Source: Telmatactis stephensoni
Taxonomy: Eukaryota; Cnidaria; Anthozoa; Actiniaria; Isophelliidae
Reading direction: 5' to 3'
Assembly (NCBI GenBank): GCA_029948255.1
Contig: JALIZF010001687.1
Coordinates: forward strand, 1-64,000
DNA: 64,000 nt
Shown: positions 42,898 to 53,901 of the stretch, one piece after another
Numbering within the stretch: position 1 is the stretch's first letter
Layout: each line of letters starts with the position of its first letter
Translations under genes and position numbers: made by a program
Notes under the pieces: generated by a model
Told to the model about the DNA's origin: nothing
Databases searched by the model: none
Seen by the model: the letters and a program-made list of their open reading frames with translations, nothing else

Positions 42898-43307
42898 TCA
42901 AAACTTGCATTGAGACAACCATTCGACTCGCTAATTAGCATATTGCACTCGCAAACTGTTCACAGCACGTGCAAGTGCGTAGCATAGAGTTCCATGCTAC
43001 ACCCATCAGGAACCGGAAATAAAGAATTTGCTTTAGAAGAACTTTCACCTCTAATATTTGTATGTTTTTAGGCTTGGGAGACTTTTTTTATAGTTCAAGC
43101 ATAATACTTTGGAAATAATACCAACTAATTAGCAGTAAACATCACCAAATAAACAAAAGAAAAGAATATAATCTTATTTCCGGTTCCTGATGCATGTAGT
43201 GTGGAACTCTATGCAAATTTATGCTATGCACTTGCACGTGCTGTGAGCAATTTGCAAGTGCAATATGCTAATTAGCGAGTCAAATGTTGTCTCAATGCAA
43301 GTTTTGA
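42898..43307. mobile_element. Long-hairpin MITE
   Basis: TCAAAACTTGCATTGAGACA at the left is the exact inverse of the right end. The arms extend about 125 bp each (GACTCGCTAATTAGCATATT, AGCACGTGCAAGTGC, GGAACCGGAAATAA words mirrored at 43167-43307). No coding frame. Confidence 0.8.
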
Positions 43308-43624
43308 CACAGGCTTCCCATGCTCTGTGTTAGTACTGGAGTAATACGAGTTGGGGTCATTGGGCTTCCTGTTGTAACGATCTCAACGGTCTTCTATATG
43401 TGTTCAAATTGTCTCTTCTGAATTGCAGATAGTTGATGTTGATGAGCAAAAAATGGCAAATAAAGTCTAATAGTTATTTGAACATTTCTAGCATGGTTAT
43501 TTTCCATTTTGGGGCCGTTTTAGTGGGTTTTGTAAACGAAAACAACGTGACGTGCAAACAGTATGCTCAACTGGTAACGCATGTGAAGTATTTGACAAGA
43601 AAGAAATTTGTAATCCTCTTGTTA

Positions 43625-44688
43625 CTATGCACTCTTTTCTTGGTGTAGGAACAGCCCAAGGATCTTTCCAAATAGTTGTCGACAAAGCACTTGGAAGTGA
43701 AGTTGTCTGAAGTAGGCTACTAATGGCAAAGTGTGTAATTTGGGACGAGTGCTCAATGAGTAGTGCACGTGTACTGGAGCTCTATCATGTAATCGCTAGT
43801 AAAGTCAGAGAAAACAGTAAACCCCTTGGTGGAATCCAAACCATTATAGTTGGCGATTGGATGCAACTTAAGCCAGTCCGCAGTAAATTTGATGACGGAA
43901 CTCCGATGTTCAAATCACCGTTGTTTCCACGAATGATACCTCACACGATAAAACTATATACCATTCACCGTCAAGACAGTTCAGAAGAAGCATTCCGTGC
44001 TTTACTACAAGATTTAAGAGTTGGACGGTGTAGTGTCGAAACGCTTGATACAATGTTGAGCCTTGGACGGAACATCAACTCCACTCAAGATGATAATGTG
44101 GTACATCTCTACTACACAAACAGCTGAGTCAATGGACATAATGCATTATCTCTAGGTGATCTACCTGGAGAAAGAGTGTCCTACATGGCAAACGACTTTG
44201 GAGATATTACAGATTTGAGCTCACCTGCATCCGAAGTTGCATATTTTAAAGCTGGTGCACCAGTCATGCTTCTGTATAACATCAATAATTATCTACATAA
44301 CGGAACAATTGGTGTATTTGTTGAGAAAACCAGCGACAACTCAGCCCGAATACAGGTGAATAGAGCTGAACATGTTATTTCCAGAGTGTCTTGGTTAAAT
44401 GTAGATGGCCAGCGGAAGACCATCAGCTCTAGAAAGCAAATACCACTCAAGCTCAACTGGGCACCTACAATCCACAAGTGTCAAGGACTCACCCTAGACA
44501 AAGCCATCATTCACAGTTCATTTGAATTTACAGAGGGGCTTCTGTATACAGCTTTATCTAGAGTTTAGTCCATTGAGGATCTTCAGCTTGTAGGGTTTCA
44601 TCCTCTGCATGTTCAAAGTAGACTGTCAGAAATTGATGACTTAAAAAAACTTGCCAAACCTCAGCATCTTCAATTACCCTTGTTTTAG
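43625..44688 (+). pseudogene. PIF1-like DNA helicase, 5'-truncated, with in-frame stops
   Basis: A single frame reads HSFLGVGTAQGSF, VIWDECSM (DExx-box), TIIVGDWMQLKPV, HTIKLYTIHRQD and KLNWAPTIHKCQGLTLDKAI, then LLYTALSRV, in the order of motifs found in PIF1/RecD-like superfamily 1B helicases. The frame is broken only by stops at about 43708 (TGA), 44125 (TGA) and 44566 (TAG), and ends at 44688. The Walker A region is missing or degraded upstream. PIF1-type helicases are frequent in cnidarian repeats. Three nonsense codons make this a pseudogene. Confidence 0.75.
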
Positions 44689-45151
44689 TAGTGTTATTGA
44701 AAATACTGAGTATAATACAAATCCACACCCTTTGAATTGTACTGATGAGATAACAGATGATGAAATGAATGAGCTAGCAAATACCATGTTTGATAATGCC
44801 TATGAGGAACCAGATCAACACAATAAAGATGTTGAAACTAGGCATCGGGACAGAATGGAAGAATATATTGAATTGATGGAAGAAGATGATAGCTTATTCA
44901 GCCAGCCACCTGGAGACTTTGATTACTCTGCCTTCATCAATTCTTTCAAGGGTCCCACAGTAGACACTTGCAATGTTGGTAATGTTAACTTTGGTATCTT
45001 GAAAAACGAGGCAGTAGATGTGGCCCTTACATATATTCCCCTGTCCAAGATACTCATACAAATTGTATGGTTCAAGGCATACATGAATTTGAAGTCACAT
45101 TTGGAAAAAAGTCTGCAAAGTGTAACTGGGTTACTTTATAAAGATGTATAG
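44651..45151 (+). pseudogene. Acidic C-terminal tail overlapping the helicase end
   Basis: A frame shifted from the helicase is open for 166 residues, rich in Glu and Asp (DEITDDEMNELANTMFDNAY), and stops at 45149. It could be the continuation of the helicase protein after a frameshift or a separate short gene. Not recognised. Confidence 0.35.
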
Positions 45152-46780
45152 CTAGATCTACACATAAAGAATTATTGAAAATAATAATAATTATTATTAT
45201 ATTTATTATTTTCGTATTATTATTTGATGAAGTACAATTTAAATGCTAATTTGTCAATAAATGAAAGACTGAATTTTAAATTGATTCGCTTAAAGTAATA
45301 TGAATTTGATGAGTTTCGGGGGTTTGATTGAGGAGGGAACAGTTTTTCTGTTCTTGGGATAGATCCCACCTTTAACCTGGGAGACTTTTATGTAACAACT
45401 ACTACTTTTTAACACAAGATGCTCATTAATCCAAGAACAAAGAAATCCCCAGTATTTGTAGGACCAATTTTTGTTCACATGCACAAAGCAACGGAAAACT
45501 ATGACTTCTTTTTCCAGAAATGACAATCCACTGGACATTAATCTACTAAGTGAGGAAGAAATCAAAAGCAGACTTAAGGATCTCCATATAACCACTAGGC
45601 TCAAAAGTCTTTATAAATTAAGACAGCTTTTGTAAGATGCCCTGTATACAACTCAGTAAGATAATGTTAAAAACAAGTTAGCAAAATACTGCATTTACAA
45701 TGCATTTGTAATGATGGCATATTTTCACTACAACTACCAGAATGCTCTGTGTATTTTTATTCATTTATGCTTTGATATCTAGCCCCCTAGAGATTTAGTG
45801 ATTGTGAATTGTTTTCTCAATCGAAAAATGGACAAAGCATTCTGGCAGTTACATATCATATAATATTCAAGCATTATTGAGATCACAAGCACGTTTTACA
45901 AAATATACACTGAGTTTTTCTTCATTGGCAACTGGAGAATGAGTGAGAATGTTATTGTCCCCTACACAAAAGCTTTTTGAGCATATCCTTCCAAGGAAAG
46001 GTCTGACTCTAATGGGAAATTCTACTGCCTCTATTTCCTTCTATTTCCTTCTAATTCTATTTCCTTCTCCATGTAAATTTAAAGAGTAATACCAATAGTG
46101 TGGTAATATGAAGTGACAGAAATCTTCCTTCTCAAAATGGTAGCAACCTTTTTCCTTGGTAGATCTTTCTTTGTGACGTGTAAGACATCGCCAAACATTA
46201 AGCTCGAACGGTACATATAATTGGCAATCAATTCTAGATCACTAATCTCGCAGGACTTCGGGATCCCTGTGTCACACAATAGCGGAGCCTAAAATCGATT
46301 TCGTGGACGATCTAGCGATGTCAGAATTTTAGCGCCTGCAATGTACGTAATCAGCGGCTATCAGTGAGTTTACAGCAATCATATCTTTAAAATATTCTTT
46401 AAAATATCTTTAAAATATCGAGTTTATTTAGTCGAGGAAGTATTCATCAAGGATTCATCAAGGTAATAGTCAATTCAGCGACATTTCTAGGGGATAGGAA
46501 GACAATGTGCTTTTATGAGTCTTTCAGCGTTGTTATGTGCTAATTCGTGTGATATTTCGACTTGGAAAACAGAGACTGTAGATCGTGTTCTGATTGAAGA
46601 GGATGGTATGTTCTTGAAAGCATTTGAAGTAGGCTCCATACCTGATGCAGATTTCACTCAATTACCTACCAGATCGTGTTCTTTGGTTTAATATGATACA
46701 GGATGAATCGCCCGACGAGGCAAACAATCGAAATATATCGCCCGACGAGGCAATCAAACAATCAACAATATGTATTATGT
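45152..46780. other. Non-coding stretch with a small palindrome
   Basis: AACTACCAGAATGCTCTGTG at 45732 is roughly inverted at 45830-45851 (AAAGCATTCTGGCAGTTAC), giving a ~120 bp MITE-like palindrome. TTATTATT runs occur at 45180-45225 and CTATTTCCTT repeats at 46028-46065. No gene. Confidence 0.45.
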
Positions 46781-46784
46781 TTAA

Positions 46785-47798
46785 CCCTTTCGCTACTGGG
46801 GATTTTTGACGATTTTACGCGATTTTGAGGTCATAATCGATTTGTGTATTTTTTCGCCTGCTTACTGGAGTAACCATAGAAACTTCTGCTGTCTTGTACT
46901 ATTGAGGGCTCAAGTTAACTGGTTGAAACCAGTTTGAAGCGGTTTCGTTTTTGGTCGAGTGATGGTGGCGTTTGAAAGTCCAGAAAACTTGGATTTCTGT
47001 GAATTTTCGAGCCTTTTTTTCGCCTTTGGTTCCTACTGGCTGGGCATCATTAAGCCTGGAAGTAGCAGAGAGCTTACTTGCCGTAAGAATTCGTCAAGGT
47101 GTAACACTTCGTAGGTATTTTGGCTCGTAGCTTTGACTGGGTGAATTTTGAGTGGCCGCAACACGAAGTGTGCTTTGAAGCTCGTCCAAGGGCAATTTCT
47201 CGGACCTGCCATGGCATTTTTTGGGAGTTGTGACGATCAAGGAACACAGCAAGCGCGAAATTTGGGCAGAATTCCGAGGGGGCTCGAGACTTGACTAAAA
47301 ACTCTAAAAGATGGAGGGAAGGGCTGTGGCTGTCGCGTAGGAGCCGAATTACCCAGAATGCATTTAGGTCGAAAAAGTCCAAAAACGCGTGCTTGCAAAA
47401 TGGCCACAATGAATCAGCCGCAGCTGTGTCCGTGAAAGGAAAAGAAGGCCAAAAAGTCCATGAGAACACAAGACTAGGACTGAATTTGGTTGTTAATGCT
47501 GTTTCGTGTGCAGGAAAGGATAATTTGTTGAGAAAAATTGAGGTCCAAAATGTGTGATTTTCAACGATGAAAATTGAGCCCAAAATGGTGCTTTTTTTCC
47601 TTTCCTTGCCTTGAAATGACGAATTTCTGCAGAAATCGCCAGTTGTTTCACAATGTTTGATTTTCAAAACTTGACTCATTTACTAGAGTTTACTTTCGTA
47701 CCAAAGTTGAGTTTGAGTTGTCCTTTTTTAGTAAGAAGTAATTTTTTAAGCGAGTAGAATTTTTACAGCCGGTTTCGGGCGCTGTAGGAGCGAAAGGG
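46785..47798. mobile_element. piggyBac-like non-autonomous element, TTAA target duplication
   Basis: Left CCCTTTCGCTACTG and right TAGGAGCGAAAGGG are inverted over about 14 bp, with TTAA at 46781-46784 and 47799-47802. TTAA plus CCC...GGG ends is the piggyBac hallmark. A 201-codon minus-strand frame (47679-47074) shows no transposase motif, so the element is taken as non-coding. Confidence 0.75.
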
Positions 47799-47802
47799 TT
47801 AA

Positions 47803-48880
47803 ATTACAATTATTGTTTACATGTTATTGATTATAATAAACTGTACATATACGTTCTCATGTTGTTTGTTTTGTCATTACAAGATATCATGCAATTGTTT
47901 GCAAAAATTCCAGCATAAATATAAGAAATAGCTTATCTATTGACAACAGAATAAATCGAAAACTAATATGACTTTAATTTTAATATTAGGTTTGTCTTCA
48001 TATTCGAAGGAACTTCACTATGTTTACAGATCGCAGCATTTCACTTTCGATAGGAACCGCTAGTTTAAGAGATAATTTTTCTAGCCGTCAAGCAAAATCC
48101 AAAATATCTGGCCACAGTCGGAAAAATCGATTTGTCTAATTTTACATTTTTTCGAAAGCCCTGAGTGAGGGAATACTTTGTTGCAATTTTGGTGCTCTGA
48201 GATAACTTCATTGTGAAGAAAAACGCAAATAATTGTTTTTAGGCTCCCAGGCCTGAAATCGACATCTCGTTCTTAATTAAAAACCTAACTACCAGTCGTT
48301 CTGCATCAGAAACCAAGTGAGGATAAGTGTCCTGATTGCTAGAACTCATTAGCTTGTTCTTAACTAAATCAAAAAATGGAAAAAATATTTGTGAAGAAAG
48401 CATAATTTTGACATAGAGATTAAGGACCAAGATTCAAATAGTTTTTTGAGCATGTGCCACATCTCCAATTTACTTCATAATCCTTATCTGGCCTCTTCTA
48501 AGATTGTTTTCAATCATACTTGAGAACTAACTCAATCAGAGCTTCAAATCTGCCGCCCAAACTTTGCCAATTTTGATGTCATTTAATCGTTGCTATGACA
48601 ACAGGATTCCAAAATAGAAGTCAAATAAATGCGTTTTGTGTTCGTTATCTATTATCCCATAAAAAATCGAACCAGAAAGGGCCCTGGTTAGAGCAGAAAA
48701 AACAATAGCTAACAAAAGTTGGTTTTATTTGAGAATGTATTCATTTATCGTCTGAAAAGTGATCATTGACTAATTAGGCCCGTCCAGTAAACATACAATT
48801 GTGATGTGTGCCATGAATATAAACAAAACTTTTTGACTTTAATTTTGATTTCGGCTACGCCTCGTGTTGCTAAGCTTGCT
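47803..48880. other. Non-coding stretch
   Basis: No supported gene. CGCAGCATTTCACTTTC at 48028 matches 41955. Confidence 0.4.
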
Positions 48881-48884
48881 TTTC

Positions 48885-49070
48885 CAGTGCTCTACATCTT
48901 CCAGAGTGTTTATATCACCGTACAGAGACATAAGCATTCGTTTTATATTGCTTTTATAAAATATTTTTGACGTTTTTTGAGTGAGCCATGTCTCTGTCCT
49001 CTGATATAAACATGGAAGCTAGCCAATCAGCGTGCACGATATATCTCAAATATTTTATAATAATTGTTCA
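48885..49070. repeat. Dispersed repeat matching 12980-13150
   Basis: GTGCTCTACATCTTCCAGAG, CGTTTTATATTGCTTTTATA and CATGTCTCTGTCCTCTGATA occur in the same order and spacing as in the TTAA transposon's 3' region. Confidence 0.8.
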
Positions 49071-49925
49071 AGTTTAGAGTGCATGCTGAATATCATTGCA
49101 ATAAAACTTATTATATATACGACCAATGAATCTATGCATTGTCTAATTGCACTATTTTCAGCTTAGTATTTAATAAGCTTACCTTAACGCAACTTTGTTT
49201 AAATTTTCCTCTGGTTCCCACGATGCCTGCCACATTGCAAAACCCCTCCATTTCACTAAGTATTCAAACTGGAAGAAAGTTTATGAATTTAATTGTAAAG
49301 TTTAAGCTCTCAGTGCGGGATTCCAAGTCTCTTCAAATAACTTTCAAGCTGAAATTCTCTGGCTCGTGGCTCACGAATAGTATGTGTACCATATGACTAA
49401 CTTCTATTTTGCTAATTATCCTTTCAACTTCATATAAAGGTCCTTTTGATCTTCTTATTTGTTTTCGCTTTGCATTTTAATTTTAATTTGTTTTTCGCTT
49501 TGCCTTTTAATTTTAATTTGCATTGTAAAGATCAGATAAATTATTAATGTCGCAATAGGAAATCCCAGGCTTAGCACCTCTTGTAGCCGCCATATTGGAA
49601 TTACAAAGTAGTCAAGGGCAAATCTGCTGACTAACCATCGTGGGCACAGAATTTCTGGTGATGCCTTATAATGTAGCGTAATAAATGTAGTTATCGGACC
49701 TACTGCGAGATCAATAAATAGATTACTCTTCTCTTTTGACTCCCATATATGGAGCGTAGCATTCCTACGGATTTCTACATTGACGTCATAGATTACTACA
49801 AGTGACAAATTAGCTTCCAGGCCTTGTTAAATCATAGCGTCGTTCACCAGTTGCAGTCTAGTCGCGTGGTACGAGTTTCGTTAGTGTTTTCATTGTTTTT
49901 GTCTGGTCGAAGAATTTAGAGAGAA

Positions 49926-49949
49926 ATGGATCTACCAGCCCTTGATGAG
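49926..49949 (+). CDS. Candidate first coding exon (MDLPALDE)
   Basis: ATG at 49926 follows a GTTTTCATTG-rich leader and reads eight codons to a consensus donor (GAG|gtaagt). No downstream exon was identified before the Tc1-like element at 51061; an open frame at 50590-50808 is not clearly joined. Weak support. Confidence 0.25.
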
Positions 49950-51058
49950 GTAAGTTGATTTGGTTTACTTCTAGAGAGGACGATAATCAGAAAGGCAGAG
50001 AAACCAGTTAGAAGAAAATCAGCACCATTTATGCACCTAGCTGTTGTCCACCATCTTGAATTTGGGGCAAAATTTATGAAATCGAGATCACTTTGACTTA
50101 CCATAACTCGGCTTGATTTTGTCGGATTTTCAACATTTAAACTTCAATGATTTGCAGACATGCATGTCAGGTGTCGAAACGTAAATAAGACTTGTACAAG
50201 TATTTTAAGTACTTTTTTCAAGTCAATCTTTTTTGTTCTTAATATTTACGTGCCGAACGTTATATTTTGAAAACAAAAATCCTCTTTCTCTCGTCTTGTA
50301 GTCTTCCAATATTTATCATGTAAACAGACATAAAAAACAAAGCCAATACCGTTTCAAAAAAAAAAATCTTAATAATACGATAACAATTAGCCAAGTTATG
50401 ATATGCCAAAGTGATGATCCAGATTCTATACATTTTGGCGTCTTTGCCCCAAATATTCAAGATGGCGGACGAAAGCGTGACCAATGCACTTCGCAAATTT
50501 TGCTCATGAACCGGAAAAAGATGAAAGAATGAAGATTTCATGGCTCTGTGAGTATATAAGACTAAAATATGGATCCTTGAACATTTTGTGTGCATGTTCA
50601 AAACCTGTCACATGATGATGATTCTGAAATACACGTGGAGGTAGCTAGGTGCAGTGGTACTGACATACTGGAAACCTTTGTTGTCTTGCGTTTTCCAGTT
50701 AAAACCAGTTTCGAACCGGTTTGCTTTGTCCACGGTTGTGGACGGTGGTGTATCAAAGAGCACAGCTTAGATCAGCAGAGTCTCTCAATTTTCATTGCAG
50801 GACCGTAACGAGAGAGACTCTGCTAGCAGGAAATATGGGTTCTGTCAGAAGGCAAATAAAGTTGATGCTTTTCATCTTATTGGAGTTGCAAGTTGTTGCA
50901 ATATAATAAGCAAGTTGATGTTGAAGTTGATTTGTCGTATAGTCACTTTCACACAATTCTTCCCTGAACAGTCTTTGAAACACATGTGAACTTGCTTGAT
51001 TAATGTGCCAAAGGTTTTTTTTTTTAATTTTGGAAACTTTCTAGCAAACTTTTATTGT
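49950..51058. other. Intron or intergenic stretch
   Basis: Contains an AGCAGAGTCTCTC / GAGAGACTCTGCT inverted repeat at 50773-50829. No supported coding exon. Confidence 0.35.
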
Positions 51059-51060
51059 TA

Positions 51061-51249
51061 GAGTGCTTACAATATGTCCGTGAAATAAAATCTAATTAGT
51101 TATTACCTAATAGTTATTATTTAGTTACTATTAGTCAATATCACTCAACTGGAACAGTCTTAATAACAATACACCAGGGAAATCAAATACTCAAGAAAAT
51201 AGAAAGATAACAAACTTTATTTAGACAGCGTGAAAGTGCATTTTATTAA
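51061..51249 (+). repeat. Left terminal inverted repeat of the Tc1-like element
   Basis: Inverse of 53902-54095. Contains CACTCAACTGGAACAGTC and TTTAGACAGCGTGAAAGTGC words. Confidence 0.92.
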
Positions 51250-51339
51250 ATTGATGATTCACTGCCCATAATATAATGCTCATAACCAATAAATACTCTA
51301 TTGCCCTTTTATTCGGCTTCTAAAAACGAAAAAACGCGA

Positions 51340-52410
51340 TCAATGAATTACTTTCCAGGCCTTCCTGTAGAACCTTCTCATAGTTTGCAAATGAATTCCC
51401 AGAAATGCGTCTAGGATTCCTATAGTAATGTTTTGTTCCAATGCCTCAGGAGTTTTGCGGCAAAGAGATTTTGCTAGCCCAAACGCCATTTCAATAGGAT
51501 TTAAGTCGTAGCTGTAGGCCGGCAGTTTTACAAGAGTTATGTTCTTATTGGCAAGGATTCTAGCTAAATGAACATCATTGTGTATACTGGCATTGTCACA
51601 CACTAAGAACGAATTTCTTGGTACAAGAGGAAGGATTTGATTTTCGATGGCTTCATCTATTAATACAGTGTTAAAGTTTCCTTCGATAGGAATGGCTTGA
51701 ATGAAACCTTCGTTATATCCACATAAACCAACCACTGAATATTTAGGCAAGGTCGGTGATTTGCTTCTGAATGAAGCCACTGGATATCCAGATTCTGCAC
51801 GCCCATAGTCGCGTAGATCAGTCTCTGATGTGAAACATGTTTCATCAAAGAAATACATCCTAGCAGGATCAATTGTCAAACGCCAACGAATATAATCTCG
51901 GTGGCATTGTATAACATACGGTCTATATCGTTCTTTTGCAACATGAATGCATTTTTTTTTAGTTATTGTAAGCTTTCTTATAACACGCTGGACACTAGAA
52001 CATGACGGTACTTGATTTGGAGGGAGGTTGAATTCATTTGCGATCATTTCGACGCATTCACGTAGATACATTGTTGGATATATAATGATAAGGGCCTCGA
52101 TATAAACTTCCATCCAAAGCGGGATAGCATGTGGCCTTCCCTTGTTGAGCGTACGAGGACCGTAGCGGGCATTCTGTTGGAACTGGGACACCAATTTTGC
52201 CACACAATTGTACGACACTTTTTCATTCCTTGCTGTTTGAGCGAGAGAACCAGTGTTAATGTAGGTCAAGATGATTTGCACTCTTTTTTGGAACGGATAT
52301 GCAGCTCCATTTTCAAATGCGCCTCCTTTAGCATTAATTTGCCAAGACATTGAAATCAATGACAAATCTGAATGATCCCGTCCGCTCACTATTCTGTATT
52401 TTTTCATCAT
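51340..52410 (-). CDS. Tc1/mariner DD34E transposase, intact
   Basis: 356 codons without interruption, near the family's usual length. The N-terminal part (residues 40-160) has helix-turn-helix character (QTARNEKVSYNCVAKLV; RECVEMIANEFNLPPNQVPS). The catalytic block gives Asp189 (YFFDETCF), Asp272 (LVCDNASIHN) and Glu307 (YSYDLNPIEMAF), with 34 residues between the last two. This is the DD34E spacing of Tc1-like IS630/Tc1/mariner transposases, which cut and paste the element at TA sites. The downstream end is close to the left inverted repeat. Start chosen at MMKKYRIVSG; an alternative Met at residue 21 (MSWQINAKGG) is possible. Confidence 0.9.
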   Translation of the reverse strand: MMKKYRIVSGRDHSDLSLISMSWQINAKGGAFENGAAYPFQKRVQIILTYINTGSLAQTARNEKVSYNCVAKLVSQFQQNARYGPRTLNKGRPHAIPLWMEVYIEALIIIYPTMYLRECVEMIANEFNLPPNQVPSCSSVQRVIRKLTITKKKCIHVAKERYRPYVIQCHRDYIRWRLTIDPARMYFFDETCFTSETDLRDYGRAESGYPVASFRSKSPTLPKYSVVGLCGYNEGFIQAIPIEGNFNTVLIDEAIENQILPLVPRNSFLVCDNASIHNDVHLARILANKNITLVKLPAYSYDLNPIEMAFGLAKSLCRKTPEALEQNITIGILDAFLGIHLQTMRRFYRKAWKVIH

Positions 52411-52703
52411 TTTTGTATCGTTGCACTGTCCCTTGAGGACATAAAAAATACAAATAACGCTTCAGTGAGGACGGGGTTTCAGCTCATCAATATATAAATG
52501 ACACGCCTCTTTCGTCCTATTTTTATACTCAAAAGAAAGGTTTACTTTAATGAGAATAAAATTGTTCGCTGTGTGATGTAACCATCCCACTTCTACCGAT
52601 TTTAGCATGTGTATGACAATGCCCGCCGAAGACAAAGGCACGAAAACCATTTAAACTTGCCCCACATTGCAATAGTACGCTCTGGATTAAGGCTAGGAAG
52701 TTA
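52411..52703. promoter_or_regulatory. Divergent intergenic region between transposase and DM gene
   Basis: 293 bp separate the two start codons, so any promoter here would be shared or back-to-back. No obvious TATA element could be assigned. The arrangement allows co-regulation of both element genes. Confidence 0.4.
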
Positions 52704-53872
52704 ATGGCGTCACCGAGAACCTGCATGAAGTGCAAACTTCATGGAAAGTACAGCATACTAAGGGGCCATAAGAGAAACTGTCCATACTTACATTGCTGCT
52801 GCAACTTATGTGCTTCGCACGAGAAATGGAAAGACCTTAGTAATCCTTCGGCTGGAAATGTTGGAAAGACAAGCACTAATGTTTTACCCACGTGTTCTAC
52901 ATCATTGCCACCGTCAGAAAGCAGCGTGTGCCCTACTAGTACGCCAATACCTTTTCCGGAAATTTCTAGACATGACATTATAAAACTTGCAAATCTAGAG
53001 ACCTCCAATAAGAATGCTCTAAAATGTCGCACAGCTGCTGAGAAACGACAAGGTATATATATTCACTGTTTGTATTCACATACAAACAACATGTTTATTT
53101 TTCAGAAGAAAGACAAAAACGACTGGAACAACACCGTGACTTCTACAACACAGTGAACAAATTCTCATCTGAAATCATTCATGCGGATCCAAACCTTTCT
53201 CCTTTACAAGTTTTAAAAACTTCAATCCAGCTTCATCAGCTAAGTGAGGGGAGAGAACAAGATCAAACCTCCAAGAAGGATCGTTTAATGCTGCCAAGCC
53301 TGCCTCATACACAAGACGTCACTGCGTCAAATCCTCAGATCGCGGAGGCTTCGTTTTCTGATAATATAGTGAAAATCACTGAGGTATTTCCAGGTATAAA
53401 CGTTGGCGAGATTGCTAAAATGCTGAAAGAGGAGAACAATTGCCTTGAAAACGTCGTGGGTAGGATAGTAGCGATGGATACGCAAGAAGATGATGAGGCT
53501 GCAAAGGTGAATCCTCTTCAAAAGGTTTCCGAGGAGAAGGAAGAAGAATCAAAAGAAAGGGTGAAGGAATTGAGCTCTCTGCCCGTGGATTGCAGCACCC
53601 TGAAAAGCATTCTGGCAAATGTGGCAGCTGCCGATAACAACACGTCTTCTGCCGGGGAACCCAACGTTTTGTCCTTTAACAAGCAAAACACTTCACTTCA
53701 AAGATTTAGCAACGTGGTCGACCCCAACGCATTTGCATTGTGCAACGAATTCCCCAGGCATAACACAAAAGATCAGCAAAGATGTCGTTCCTGTTTTAAT
53801 GTCATTTTAAATGCATGTAATTTTTGCCCATTCTGTGGCAATATTTTGCGTCCAAATTACCGCCGCTTGTGA
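52704..53872 (+). CDS. DM-domain (DMRT-like) protein encoded inside a Tc1-like transposon
   Basis: Exon 1 is 52704-53052 and exon 2 is 53106-53872. The 53 bp intron has GTATAT...TTTTCAG borders, and phase 1 fits on both sides, giving about 371 residues. Residues 6-36 carry all eight zinc ligands of a DM domain in canonical spacing: Cys7, Cys10, His13, His22, Cys26, Cys31, Cys33 and Cys36, with the typical RGHKRNC core. A basic helix straddling the exon junction (AEKRQEERQKRLEQ) replaces the usual recognition tail. Residues 203-240 resemble a CUE/DMA-type helix pattern (ITEVFPGINVGEIAKML). The C-terminus has a cysteine cluster (Cys343, 346, 354, 357, 360). DM proteins bind DNA as sex or developmental regulators. 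Here the gene lies wholly within the transposon's inverted repeats, so it may act on the element itself. No defect is visible. Confidence 0.85.
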
Positions 53873-53901
53873 AGGCAAATAGAATATTTATTAGCTATAC
53901 T

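Noticed and set aside
46079..46279. 66-codon minus-strand frame
   Set aside because: No motif, no splice context; chance.
47074..47679. 201-codon minus-strand frame inside the piggyBac-like element
   Set aside because: It shows no piggyBac catalytic motif, and the element (about 1 kb) is too short for a transposase. Taken as chance.
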